A stretch of 38,182 nt of DNA from Spirulina sp. SIO3F2 (GTDB lineage: Bacteria > Cyanobacteriota > Cyanobacteriia > Cyanobacteriales > Spirulinaceae): NCBI GenBank assembly GCA_010672165.1, contig JAAHHN010000043.1, positions 1 through 38,182 on the forward strand, read 5' to 3'. A program made the position numbers and the translations under genes. Below are positions 8,248 to 16,585 of the stretch, piece after piece; positions within the stretch are counted from its first letter, which is position 1, and the number at the start of each line of letters is the position of its first letter. Below the pieces are notes generated by a model. The model was not told where the DNA came from. It saw only the letters and a list, made by a program, of their open reading frames with translations, and did not search any database.

Positions 8248-9552
8248 CTAAGCCGCAATAAACTCATTCCACTTCTGCACCAAATAAGTCTGCTCATCCA
8301 TCACCGAATTCCAACAAACAATATTGCCAATGCGCTTATCAAACGCACCACCATCCCGCACGGCCCCCGCAGGCGCGATCGGCTCTCCAAAAGGATCAAC
8401 AATTTCCTGAGCGGCCGGTTCGCCCTCGTACCAAAAATCCCACTCGTAGGGTTCCATAAACGGTTTTGATTTTTCTGGAGCTGCACTGTAATAACCCTGA
8501 CGGCCAATAAATGCCCCCAACCAGCCATCTAGCATCCAATTGAGATAAGCATAAGCCGCATCCAGCTCAATCCCCGTAAGATTACGCGAGAGACCAATAC
8601 CGCCACCCCAACCGCGATACCCCTCTTTGAGGGGGCCATAGGTGCAGTCAATTCCCCGCGCCCGCACGGCGGTTACCGCAGGCGACCACATGGATTGCAG
8701 CACCACTTCGCCCGATGCCATCAGGTTTACCGACTCATCAAAGGTCTTCCAAAATGCCCGGAACTGACCCTGTTGCTTTTGGTCAATCAAAATATTTGTG
8801 ACCTGATCCAGCTCTGCTTTAGTCATATTACCCTTGTCGCCAAAGGTCATAAGCTGCGCGGCTTCGATCACCATCGCCGCATCCATAATGCCAATTGAAG
8901 GAATATCCAGCAGCGCAGTTTTTCCCTTAAACTCCGGATCAAAGAGCTGGGCCCAAGACGTAATTGCTTTGCCCACCAAGTCCGATCGCCAACCCAAGGT
9001 GTCGGCATTGTATTGAAAGGGAATCAAGGTCGCCCAATCTGTGGGTGTGGGGGAAAACTCGCTAGAGTCTTGATCCTTGAGATACATCACCTTCTGGGGG
9101 GCAGTCCCCTGGGAGGTATTCACGGGCGCACCATCGTAAAGTTTACCGGTGGTAAACAGGGGCACAATCTGGTCAAAAGCCTCAATTTTCTTAATATCAA
9201 TGGGTTGAAGATTACCCGAAGGCACCACCAGGGGCAGACTAAAATATTCGCCATCAAAAATGTCGTATTGCTGGGGCTGGGTAATCGCAATTTGGTTATT
9301 TTCTTCGGTGCTTAGGGCCCGCAATTCAATCTTGAAGCCAAGGTCTTTTTCGGCCTGTTCCCGGATTTCGTTCGCCTGAGAGACGCCCGTACCGATAAAA
9401 CGCAGGGTGACATCCTTGGTTTTGTTGGCGTTAAACTCTGGGCTCTTGGGGCTGGTTTCGGGGACATCCTTCGCGCCACAACCTTTGGCAGCAACGAGCG
9501 CACCAGCGGCCAGGCCAGTGTGGAGTAATTGGCGACGGGTAATTGAGGTCAT
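8248..9552 (-). CDS. ABC transporter substrate-binding protein, PotD/spermidine-putrescine type
   Basis: This 434-residue periplasmic binding protein starts with a twin-arginine-like signal (TRRQLLHTGLAAGALVAA) followed by KGCG, which could serve as a lipobox. The mature part has the class II solute-binding fold: YDIFDGEYFSLPLVV, IPFQYNADTLGWR, FDPEFKGKTALLD and the late AYAYLNWMLDGW, all typical of extracellular solute-binding proteins of the PotD/PotF group. The ligand could be a polyamine or another small cation; this cannot be settled from sequence. It lies 22 bases downstream of the PotA-like ATPase gene, so the two are almost certainly co-transcribed. No permease genes are present nearby, which is unusual for this transporter type. 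Confidence 0.85.
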   Translation of the reverse strand: MTSITRRQLLHTGLAAGALVAAKGCGAKDVPETSPKSPEFNANKTKDVTLRFIGTGVSQANEIREQAEKDLGFKIELRALSTEENNQIAITQPQQYDIFDGEYFSLPLVVPSGNLQPIDIKKIEAFDQIVPLFTTGKLYDGAPVNTSQGTAPQKVMYLKDQDSSEFSPTPTDWATLIPFQYNADTLGWRSDLVGKAITSWAQLFDPEFKGKTALLDIPSIGIMDAAMVIEAAQLMTFGDKGNMTKAELDQVTNILIDQKQQGQFRAFWKTFDESVNLMASGEVVLQSMWSPAVTAVRARGIDCTYGPLKEGYRGWGGGIGLSRNLTGIELDAAYAYLNWMLDGWLGAFIGRQGYYSAAPEKSKPFMEPYEWDFWYEGEPAAQEIVDPFGEPIAPAGAVRDGGAFDKRIGNIVCWNSVMDEQTYLVQKWNEFIAA

Positions 9553-9574
9553 AGCAGAGGATAGGCAGGGAAAA

Positions 9575-10738
9575 TCAATGGGCTAAAAACTGGCAATCAG
9601 CGGCGAACCAACCCACCTGAACCGTTTGGCCTTCGGCATAGTCTAAAGACTGCCAATGGTCAGTTTGGGTTTTATACAGAATATCTTGATGATTGGCAAC
9701 CAGTTTTAAGTTAACGCGGGTAATATAGCCCGTGAATTCGATCGCGGTAATCTGTGCCAAGCCGCCATAGCGGGGAGCATCTGAGGTTTCTGGGTTGCTT
9801 AGATGGAGGCGATCGCTCCGTACTGCCACCACTGCCGCAGTGCCCTGCTGTGCCCCTTGACCTTGACTGTGTAAGACACCTAGTTTCACCACCTCAAATT
9901 CGATCGCTGTACCCTGCACCCTCGTTACTTGTCCTGCAAAAAGATTGTGCTCACCCACAAATTCCGCTACAAATCGAGAAGCGGGATGATGGTAAATCTC
10001 ATGGGGCGTACCCACCTGCTCTAGGCGACCCTGATTGAGCAGCACAATCTGATCGGCCAGGGCAAAAGCCTCATCTTGGGCATGGGTGACTTGAATAAAG
10101 GTCAAGCCAAACTGTTGCTGAAGACGGCGCAGTTCACGGCGGGTTTTGACCCGCAGGGATTCATCTAAGGCGCTGAGGGGTTCGTCCAGCAGCAGCACTT
10201 GAGGACGAGTAGCGAGGGCGCGAGCGAGGGCAATCCGTTGGCGTTGGCCGCCGCTAAGTTGAGCTGGGGTGCGATCGCCCAAACCGCCCATTTCCACTAA
10301 CGCCAGCATTTCTTGCACCACAGGGGCGCGATCGCGCGGCTTCACCCCGCGCATCTTCAGGCCAAAGCCCACGTTCTCAGCCACGGTTTTGTGGGGGAAC
10401 AGGGCATAGTCTTGGAAAACCATTGCGGTGTTGCGGGCTTGGGGGGAGAGGTGGGTGATGCGTTGGTCGCCCAGATAAATATCGCCAGTGGTAATGGGGG
10501 TATGACCCGCCAGCAGTTGCAGGGTGGTGGTTTTACCGCAGCCGCTGGGGCCAAGCAGGCAGCAATAGGTTCCAGCCGGGATATCAAGGGTGAGGTTTTC
10601 GAGGGCGATGACGGCGCCGTAATGTTTAGTGAGCGATCGCAGTTGTACGGTCTGGCCGGTAGTGGTCGTTGTCCCGACGGTCATGGCGATTGTTGTGGAC
10701 GTTCTCGTTATTATGGCAGTCGCTTCAATCATTGCCAT
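9575..10738 (-). CDS. ABC transporter ATP-binding protein, PotA-like
   Basis: This ATPase has Walker A GPSGCGKT (residues 63-70), the Q-loop in VFQDYALFPHKTV, signature LSGGQRQRIALARAL, Walker B LLLDEPLSALDE and the switch histidine in VTHAQDEA. A C-terminal TOBE-like beta domain follows (about 275-385), as in PotA, CysA and MalK proteins. It would power import of the ligand bound by the adjacent PotD-like protein. The first 28 residues are Thr-rich and look non-conserved, so the ATG at 10684 is a good alternative start; neither start has a strong ribosome binding site. The inner-membrane permeases are missing from this locus and must be encoded elsewhere if the system works. Confidence 0.9.
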   Translation of the reverse strand: MAMIEATAIITRTSTTIAMTVGTTTTTGQTVQLRSLTKHYGAVIALENLTLDIPAGTYCCLLGPSGCGKTTTLQLLAGHTPITTGDIYLGDQRITHLSPQARNTAMVFQDYALFPHKTVAENVGFGLKMRGVKPRDRAPVVQEMLALVEMGGLGDRTPAQLSGGQRQRIALARALATRPQVLLLDEPLSALDESLRVKTRRELRRLQQQFGLTFIQVTHAQDEAFALADQIVLLNQGRLEQVGTPHEIYHHPASRFVAEFVGEHNLFAGQVTRVQGTAIEFEVVKLGVLHSQGQGAQQGTAAVVAVRSDRLHLSNPETSDAPRYGGLAQITAIEFTGYITRVNLKLVANHQDILYKTQTDHWQSLDYAEGQTVQVGWFAADCQFLAH

Positions 10739-10825
10739 ATCTCAACTGGCGATCGTCCTAAAATCCTGAAAAGCGAAACAAGCGGATTTGACCCGAGGGT
10801 TTACACAATGTATCTTTCTTTTAAC

Positions 10826-13288
10826 TTACTGCTGCTTCAACACTAACAACGTAATATCATCTACTACCTTTTGCTGGCCCACAAACGCCCGAAAATCCGC
10901 GATCGCTGCTCCTTGAACTCCCGCCGCAGCCTGTGACCAATTCCGCTGCACCACCGTGCAAAGCCGCTCCAAACCATAAAACTCCCCCTGCTGGTTTTTC
11001 GCTTCCACAATGCCATCGGTATAGAGCACAATCCCATCCCCCGGCTGCAACTCCACCATCACCTGGCCCACAAACTCCGCAATATCATCCACCAACCCCA
11101 CAATCATCCCCAAATCGAGGGTATCAATCTGCACAAGCTGACCATTAGCCCGCACCAATAACATCGTTTCATGCTGACCTGTAATACTCAAATGCCCCGC
11201 CGCATAGGTCACAATTGCCAGAGTCATGGTGCGATCGATGCCCATCCGCTGGAGATTCTTATAGAGGATGGCATTGATCGTATTTAGAAAGCGAACTGGA
11301 TCAGCCTCTCGTAACTCTTTGAGGGTGCGTACCGCCGTTTGGGTCATCAACATCACCAGACCACTTTCGAGGCCATGACCCACCACATCCCCAATCCCAA
11401 TCGTCACCACCCCATCTTCAATCAGCACATCATAATAATCACCCCCGACCTCTTCTGCCACTGTCATATGCACTGATAGATCAAGGGACGCGATTGCTGC
11501 TAACTCTGCATGTTTGGGCAAAATCATCTGCTGCATCCGCCGGGCCACATCTAGCTCTGAACCCATGCGTAAGTTTTCCACTGCGAGGCGATCGTTGAGT
11601 TGACGAATCTGAGCATTGGCTGCTGCCAATTGGCGGTTCCAATAAAAAATACCCAACACAATCACCCCACCCACTGCAAACCAACGCCACAGTAAGCCAT
11701 AGTCAATGCCTTGCTCATACTTCACCACAATCCATTGGTTAAGCAGATCTTGTCGGGTTTGCAATGAGATAGAATTCAAAGCCTGACTAATAATTTGAAA
11801 AAGCTGCTCATCGTCCTGGCGCACTCCCATCTGTAAGGCAACTTTTTCAGGGAAGCGGCCCGAGATTTTGACATTCACAATACCCATTTCTTGGATAAAA
11901 TACGCAAGAGAAACAAAGTCACTCACTATCCCCACAATTTTGCCATCTCGCACTTGACGTAAGCCCGTCTTTAAATCTTGAACCACCACCCGTTCAATAT
12001 CTGGATAATTCTCCGCTAAAATCCGTTGATAAATACTGTCTTGAACAACACCCACCTTTTTACCCGCCAGGGTTGCCATATTTTGGATATAGAGTTGCTG
12101 CCCCTGCGTTGCAATGACCACATCCAGTTTTTGATAAAAATTGGTAGCACGTAAGGCTGGATTTTTTTCATCCAAAGGGTCGATCGCGGCGACCAGATCA
12201 CAACGATGAGCTTCCAGTGCTGCCAGCGTTTCCGACCAATTTTGTACTGCGATCGTTTCAATGGGGCGGCCAATACGCTGAGCAACTAAATCCGTGATAT
12301 CCGCAGCAATACCTCGATCCTGACGCCGTTGATCACGCCATTCAATGGGTTCCCAGTCCGTTAGGGCACAACGCTGAATGATGCCCCGTTGTGCCAAATA
12401 CCGTTGCGCTTCTGCTGAAAAATCCACTGTTTTATCCGCCCTCTCAAAATCAAACGGCTCAGCGCCAAACCATTTACTTCTCAAGCTTCTGATCTCCTCA
12501 ACGGAAATGGAGTCTAAGGCTTTCTGGACAATCTGGATCAGAATCGGATTATCAATATGGGATGCAATATGTAGACTAGAGGTATTAGCATCATAGTTCT
12601 TGAACTGGGGAAAGAAAACCGCTTTGACGTTCTCAATGCCCAGTTCCTTAAGGTGATAATGCGCTGATGCAAAACTGCCCATTGTATAGTCGGCTTTGCC
12701 AGACTCAACCCAACGAAACATATCCACAAAACTGTCCACTTCCAGAATTTGGGGATTCTGGATATTTTTGCGGATAATCTCCTCAGTTGCACTTCCCTTG
12801 GTGATCACACCCCGTTTCCCTGCTAGCTCATCCAGGGAATTGATGCGGAAATCGGGCTGGGCAAAAATTGCTACATAATCAAAGAAGTAGGGCTTACCAT
12901 AACTGGCATATTGAGTCCGACTTTCAAGATAGTAAATTGAATGGACTAACTCAATTTCTTTATTGGTAAACGCTGTCCATAGTTCATCCCAAGTTAAGCC
13001 GTTAATATATTGAAATCTAACGCCCATTTGGCGAGCGATCAGATCTAATAGCTCAATGCTATAGCCTGCGGGTTGACCATTCTCAACATAGTCAAAGGGG
13101 GGCCAGTCCAGTTCGTTGGTGACAGTAATCACGGGATGCGATCGCAACCATTCAGCCTCTTCTGGAGTGAGCTCAATTTGGGGAGGGAGCGGCTCTTGTC
13201 GGGCGACACCATTGCCCCCAGTCAGGTAGAGGGAGAACAGCAGCGTGCAAACCAGCAAAATCGCATAGATTAACGGCTTGAGCTTCAT
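10826..13288 (-). CDS. membrane sensor phosphatase: two periplasmic solute-binding domains plus PP2C/SpoIIE (RsbU-like)
   Basis: Taken from the ATG at 13288 this is 820 residues. A signal-anchor (about 6-23) leads into two tandem amino-acid-type binding domains (SBP_bac_3), about 45-275 and 295-525. The first has ITVTNELDWPPFDYVENGQP and the second GVVQDSIYQRILAENYP. A membrane helix (about 536-557) and a coiled coil (about 560-600) precede a PP2C-like SpoIIE phosphatase (about 605-818) with GGDYYDV, GDVVGHGLESG, LYTDGIVEAK and VVDDITLLV, which hold the metal-binding aspartates. The design predicts ligand sensing outside and dephosphorylation of an anti-sigma-antagonist type protein inside. 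No anti-sigma partner is adjacent. It lies upstream of the PotA/PotD-like genes on the same strand. Confidence 0.9.
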   Translation of the reverse strand: MKLKPLIYAILLVCTLLFSLYLTGGNGVARQEPLPPQIELTPEEAEWLRSHPVITVTNELDWPPFDYVENGQPAGYSIELLDLIARQMGVRFQYINGLTWDELWTAFTNKEIELVHSIYYLESRTQYASYGKPYFFDYVAIFAQPDFRINSLDELAGKRGVITKGSATEEIIRKNIQNPQILEVDSFVDMFRWVESGKADYTMGSFASAHYHLKELGIENVKAVFFPQFKNYDANTSSLHIASHIDNPILIQIVQKALDSISVEEIRSLRSKWFGAEPFDFERADKTVDFSAEAQRYLAQRGIIQRCALTDWEPIEWRDQRRQDRGIAADITDLVAQRIGRPIETIAVQNWSETLAALEAHRCDLVAAIDPLDEKNPALRATNFYQKLDVVIATQGQQLYIQNMATLAGKKVGVVQDSIYQRILAENYPDIERVVVQDLKTGLRQVRDGKIVGIVSDFVSLAYFIQEMGIVNVKISGRFPEKVALQMGVRQDDEQLFQIISQALNSISLQTRQDLLNQWIVVKYEQGIDYGLLWRWFAVGGVIVLGIFYWNRQLAAANAQIRQLNDRLAVENLRMGSELDVARRMQQMILPKHAELAAIASLDLSVHMTVAEEVGGDYYDVLIEDGVVTIGIGDVVGHGLESGLVMLMTQTAVRTLKELREADPVRFLNTINAILYKNLQRMGIDRTMTLAIVTYAAGHLSITGQHETMLLVRANGQLVQIDTLDLGMIVGLVDDIAEFVGQVMVELQPGDGIVLYTDGIVEAKNQQGEFYGLERLCTVVQRNWSQAAAGVQGAAIADFRAFVGQQKVVDDITLLVLKQQ

Positions 13289-13470
13289 CAATAGGGAATC
13301 AGGAGAAAAAGGTCGGGTCTTTAGGCGTATTGGTGATGCTGGATGCGTCCTTACTGTCTCTCCATTACATCACTGTTGATGTCTGACCCGGCCAAAATCA
13401 AGGTCTTCTTGTCATCGACTCAGCTACTCTGTAAGTTTTCCGTGCTTGCAAATCTATTTTGGTAAAATCT

Positions 13471-13482
13471 ACTATAATTAGT
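13471..13482 (+). promoter_or_regulatory. -10 box with overlapping palindrome upstream of pncB
   Basis: A perfect TATAAT (13473-13478) lies 34 bases before the pncB start. It is embedded in ACTATAATTAGT, whose outer four bases are inverted repeats. A TTGCAA at 13446-13451 resembles a -35 box but is 21 bases away, too far for a classical promoter. Because the operon encodes an NrtR-type repressor, the palindrome is a candidate operator; this is inference. Confidence 0.5.
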
Positions 13483-13511
13483 GCAATCTAGATTTCCCCC
13501 ACATACTCCCC

Positions 13512-14837
13512 ATGTCCGGTTTGATCCCCGAACCCAGCCAATATGGCTTGCTCACCGATCTTTATCAGCTCACCATGTCCGCCTGTTATGTGGGGGAAGG
13601 GCTGGCTCAGAAACCTGCAAGCTTTGAGTTATTCACCCGGCGTTTGCCCCCAGAATTTGGTTATCTCGTGGCGATGGGGCTAGAGCAAGCTCTGGACTAT
13701 CTTGAGAATTTCTGCTTCACGGCCGAGCAAATCAAGGCACTGCAAAATACTGGCATCTTCACCCATGCGCCGGATACGTTCTGGCAGTTGTTAGCCGAGG
13801 GTCGATTTACAGGTGACCTTTGGGCTGTGCCTGAAGGGACAGTGGTCTTTGCTAATGAGCCCATTTTGCGGGTGGAAGCCCCCCTCTGGCAGGCTCAGAT
13901 CGTGGAAACCTATCTGCTCAATACGATTAACTATCAAACGTTGATTGCGACCCGTGCAGCCCGCCTGCGGGATACGGCAGGGCCAGAAGCGGTATTGCTC
14001 GAATTTGGCACTCGCCGGGCCTTCTCACCCCAAGCCGCACTCTGGGCAGCCCGAGCAGCGATCGCGGCGGGTCTAGATGGCACTTCGAACGTCCAAGCTG
14101 CGTTGCAATTAGGGCAAAAACCGGTGGGTACGATGGCCCATGCCCTGGTGATGGCAATTTCTGCCCTAGAAGGGGAAGAAGACGAGGCCTTTACTGCTTT
14201 TAGTCGGTATTTCCCCCAAGCCCCCCTACTGATTGATACCTACGATACCGTGGCCGCGGCTGGGCGTTTAAGTCAAGCGGTGGAGCAGGGTCAACGGCAA
14301 GTTACGGGGGTGCGCCTGGATTCGGGAGATTTAGTGACGCTCTCCCAACAGGTGCAAGCCTTGCTGCCGGAAGTGCCCATCTTTGCCAGTGGGGACTTGG
14401 ATGAATGGGAAATTGCCCGTTTGCAAACGGCTGGGGCTTGTTTGCAAGGATACGGCATTGGCACACGTTTGGTGACAGGTCAGCCAGTCAATGGGGTATA
14501 TAAACTGGTAGAAATTGACGGCGTGCCCACAATGAAGCAATCGAGCAACAAGGCGACTTATCCCGGTCGTAAACAGATCTTCCGCGCTCCCGATGGCGAT
14601 CGCTTAGCCCTGATGACTGAATCACTGCCTGCTGGAACATATCCCCTATTGCAACCATTGATGCGCCAAGGGCAGCGTTGTCTACCCAGTACAGACCTCA
14701 AACAGATTCGTCAACGAACCACTGAGCAGGTGCAAGCCCTTCCCCCCGAAACACGGGCCATCACCAACCCCGTTCCCTGGAACGTTTCGATTTCAGAGCC
14801 TTTACAAGACCTGCGTCAATCCCTCTTGACTGCGTAA
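13512..14837 (+). CDS. pncB: nicotinate phosphoribosyltransferase
   Basis: This cytoplasmic enzyme converts nicotinate and PRPP, with ATP, to nicotinate mononucleotide, the first step of NAD salvage (Preiss-Handler pathway). The 441-residue length fits. Family landmarks are LLTDLYQLTMSACY near the N-terminus, EFGTRRAFSPQAAL, GTSNVQAA and GTMAH with His210, which corresponds to the phosphorylated histidine of the family, then GVRLDSGDL. It heads the operon pncB-nadD-nrtR, with only 22 bases to nadD. The next enzyme in the pathway, nadD, follows directly, which strongly supports the assignment. Control by the encoded NrtR regulator is likely. Confidence 0.95.
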   Translation: MSGLIPEPSQYGLLTDLYQLTMSACYVGEGLAQKPASFELFTRRLPPEFGYLVAMGLEQALDYLENFCFTAEQIKALQNTGIFTHAPDTFWQLLAEGRFTGDLWAVPEGTVVFANEPILRVEAPLWQAQIVETYLLNTINYQTLIATRAARLRDTAGPEAVLLEFGTRRAFSPQAALWAARAAIAAGLDGTSNVQAALQLGQKPVGTMAHALVMAISALEGEEDEAFTAFSRYFPQAPLLIDTYDTVAAAGRLSQAVEQGQRQVTGVRLDSGDLVTLSQQVQALLPEVPIFASGDLDEWEIARLQTAGACLQGYGIGTRLVTGQPVNGVYKLVEIDGVPTMKQSSNKATYPGRKQIFRAPDGDRLALMTESLPAGTYPLLQPLMRQGQRCLPSTDLKQIRQRTTEQVQALPPETRAITNPVPWNVSISEPLQDLRQSLLTA

Positions 14838-14859
14838 CGCTATTCCCTTGAATCCACCC

Positions 14860-15432
14860 ATGAACAATCTTGCTCTCTTTGGCACCAGTGCCGATCCGCC
14901 GACCGCTGGCCACCAGAGTATTCTGCGCTGGCTGGCAAACCATTATGACTATGTTGCGGTGTGGGCAGCGGATAACCCGATGAAATCAGGGCAAACTCCC
15001 TTGGCGCACCGGATGGCAATGTTATGTCTGGTGGTTCAAGCCTTACAAGCTGAGTATCCCAATTTAAGATTGCATCCGGAACTGAGCGATGCCCGCACCT
15101 TGAACACTATCGAGCGGGCGCAGGCCCATTGGGGTCAGGATTGGGCCATGACGTTTGTCATTGGCTCGGATCTCCTGCCGCAATTGCCCCACTGGTATCG
15201 GATTCAGGAACTGCTCAATCGCATCGAGTTGCTGGTGATTCCGCGACCGGGCTATCCCATCACCATGGGCGATCGCATTCAACTGACGCAGCTCGGGGCT
15301 CGTCACACCATTGCAGATTTAACCCCTCCAGCCGTTTCATCTAGTCGGTATCGGAAGCGGGGCGATCGCACGGTTGTTCACCCTGAGGTGGCGGCCTATA
15401 TCGACGCGCAACACCTTTATGTCCGAAGCTAA
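14860..15432 (+). CDS. nadD: nicotinate-nucleotide adenylyltransferase
   Basis: NadD adenylates nicotinate mononucleotide to deamido-NAD. The nucleotidyltransferase motif FGTSADPPTAGH sits at the N-terminus (a variant of GGTFDPxHxGH, with TAGH as the T/HxGH catalytic motif), and the C-terminal SSSRYRKRG corresponds to the ISSTxxR nucleotide-binding motif. FVIGSDLLPQLPHWYR is also typical. The ATG at 14860 (190 residues) is preferred over the in-frame TTG at 14848 because it starts directly before the first strand. The stop codon overlaps the start of the nrtR gene by one base (TAATG), indicating tight translational coupling. Confidence 0.93.
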   Translation: MNNLALFGTSADPPTAGHQSILRWLANHYDYVAVWAADNPMKSGQTPLAHRMAMLCLVVQALQAEYPNLRLHPELSDARTLNTIERAQAHWGQDWAMTFVIGSDLLPQLPHWYRIQELLNRIELLVIPRPGYPITMGDRIQLTQLGARHTIADLTPPAVSSSRYRKRGDRTVVHPEVAAYIDAQHLYVRS

Positions 15433-16124
15433 TGGCCCCATACGAGACATTTTGTGTGGCGGTGAATACCGTCATTTTTTCCGTGGATACACAGCAACAT
15501 CGCCTGCTGGTGTTGTTGGTTAATGCCCAATCCGCCCAGCCCCAATCGGGTTGGCGTTTGCCCACAGCCCTCGTCCGCCCCGATGAAAGCCTAGCGGCCG
15601 TTGCTGGGCGAATTCTCCAAGATAAGCTCACGGTGGATCATCTCTATTTGGAGCAACTCTACACATTTGGTAACCCCAGTCAGCAGGTATTGACGGCGCC
15701 AGAACGGGCTTTGCTGGTGAGTTATTTTGCGCTGGTGCGTTTGGAAGATGCCGCTTTAATGACCCGTCAAGGTAGCATGACCGCTTGGTTTAATGTGGGT
15801 CAGCTACCAGAATTAGAGCAGGATCAAGGGGCAATTATTGACTATGGCCATCATCGTCTGCGCAATAAGCTGGCCTATAGCCCGATCGCGTTTAATGTGC
15901 TGCCAGAGCTTTTTACCCTTAAGGAGGTGTATCAGCTCTACTGCACGGTGCTGGGCGATAATTTTGCCGATTATTCTAATTTTCGTTCCCGTCTACTGAA
16001 GTTAGGGATTCTAGCGGAGACGGGAATTAAGGCGTCGCGGGGGGCAGGGCGACCGGCGAGTTTATATCGGTTTGATGCAGCGGCGTTTGCCCCGTTGCAA
16101 GATCAGCCATTAGTGTTTTTGTAG
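15432..16124 (+). CDS. nrtR: NrtR-type Nudix-related transcriptional regulator of NAD metabolism
   Basis: The 230-residue protein has an N-terminal Nudix-fold domain (about 1-145) and a C-terminal winged helix (about 150-225) with FTLKEVYQLYCTVLG, FRSRLLKLGIL and GAGRPASLYRFD. This is the NrtR architecture, in which the Nudix domain senses ADP-ribose and the winged helix binds operators of NAD genes. The Nudix box is degenerate: where GxxxxxExxxxxxxREUxEExGU is expected, the protein reads VRPDESLAAVAGRILQDKL, lacking the paired catalytic glutamates. It is therefore probably a sensor and not an active hydrolase. Its position after pncB and nadD supports this. A plain Nudix hydrolase is the main alternative. 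Confidence 0.85.
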   Translation: MAPYETFCVAVNTVIFSVDTQQHRLLVLLVNAQSAQPQSGWRLPTALVRPDESLAAVAGRILQDKLTVDHLYLEQLYTFGNPSQQVLTAPERALLVSYFALVRLEDAALMTRQGSMTAWFNVGQLPELEQDQGAIIDYGHHRLRNKLAYSPIAFNVLPELFTLKEVYQLYCTVLGDNFADYSNFRSRLLKLGILAETGIKASRGAGRPASLYRFDAAAFAPLQDQPLVFL

Positions 16125-16147
16125 TATCGCTCACGAATAGAATCATA

Positions 16148-16203
16148 GGAAAAGGGGCTGTAAGTTAGTCATCGCAAAAGTTTGAAATCTAACTTGATAG
16201 CCC
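16148..16203. repeat. dispersed ~57-bp palindromic repeat, copy 2
   Basis: It begins GGAAAAGGGGCTGTAAGTTA and ends TCTAACTTGATAGCCC, with AGTTAGTCATCGCAAAAG in the middle. Its ends are inverted repeats (GGGGCTGT and TAGCCC; AAGTTAG and CTAACTT). It matches the reverse complement of 18874-18930 over most of its length and 5957-6016 more weakly. It lies just downstream of nrtR. Confidence 0.8.
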
Positions 16204-16264
16204 TCTAGCTGTAGCAGGAAATATTCGTTGAGGAGAGAAAAAATCTAGATTTTTCGATTCAACG

Positions 16265-16370
16265 GTAGGGGCTGGGTTTCCCTGCTCCTCGCCAATCTAA
16301 TACACCTTGCTGTTGTCCGTTGATTGGTTTGTCTCCCAATGGGTTGGGGCGTGGAAACCGACGCCCCTAC
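16265..16370. repeat. GTAGGGGC-type palindromic repeat, copy B (MITE-like)
   Basis: The ends are GTAGGGGCTGGGTTTCC on the left and GGAAACCGACGCCCCTAC on the right, a long inverted repeat enclosing about 70 bp. The left half with its flank (16256-16312) is closely similar to the reverse complement of 27581-27637, starting GATTCAACGGTAGGGGCTGG in both. It has no coding capacity. It sits between nrtR and the end of gatB, together with another hairpin at about 16422-16437 (GGGGA...TTTCCCC). Confidence 0.75.
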
Positions 16371-16585
16371 ACAGAATCCAGGAATTTCCTTTAGCCAATG
16401 AATCGTTCCTGCCCTAGCTGTAGGGGAGAATTTTCCCCGCCCAGCGCTCACCGAAGAGACATAAATCTCGGTTCGTTCAACACGCTAGCCGGGTTAGGAA
16501 ATCTGAACCTCTGCATGGGAACCGGAATAAAGCGATCTTGCTCAAGGGCTTTATAACTGGAAAAGGACGCATCGATGTGGATAAA

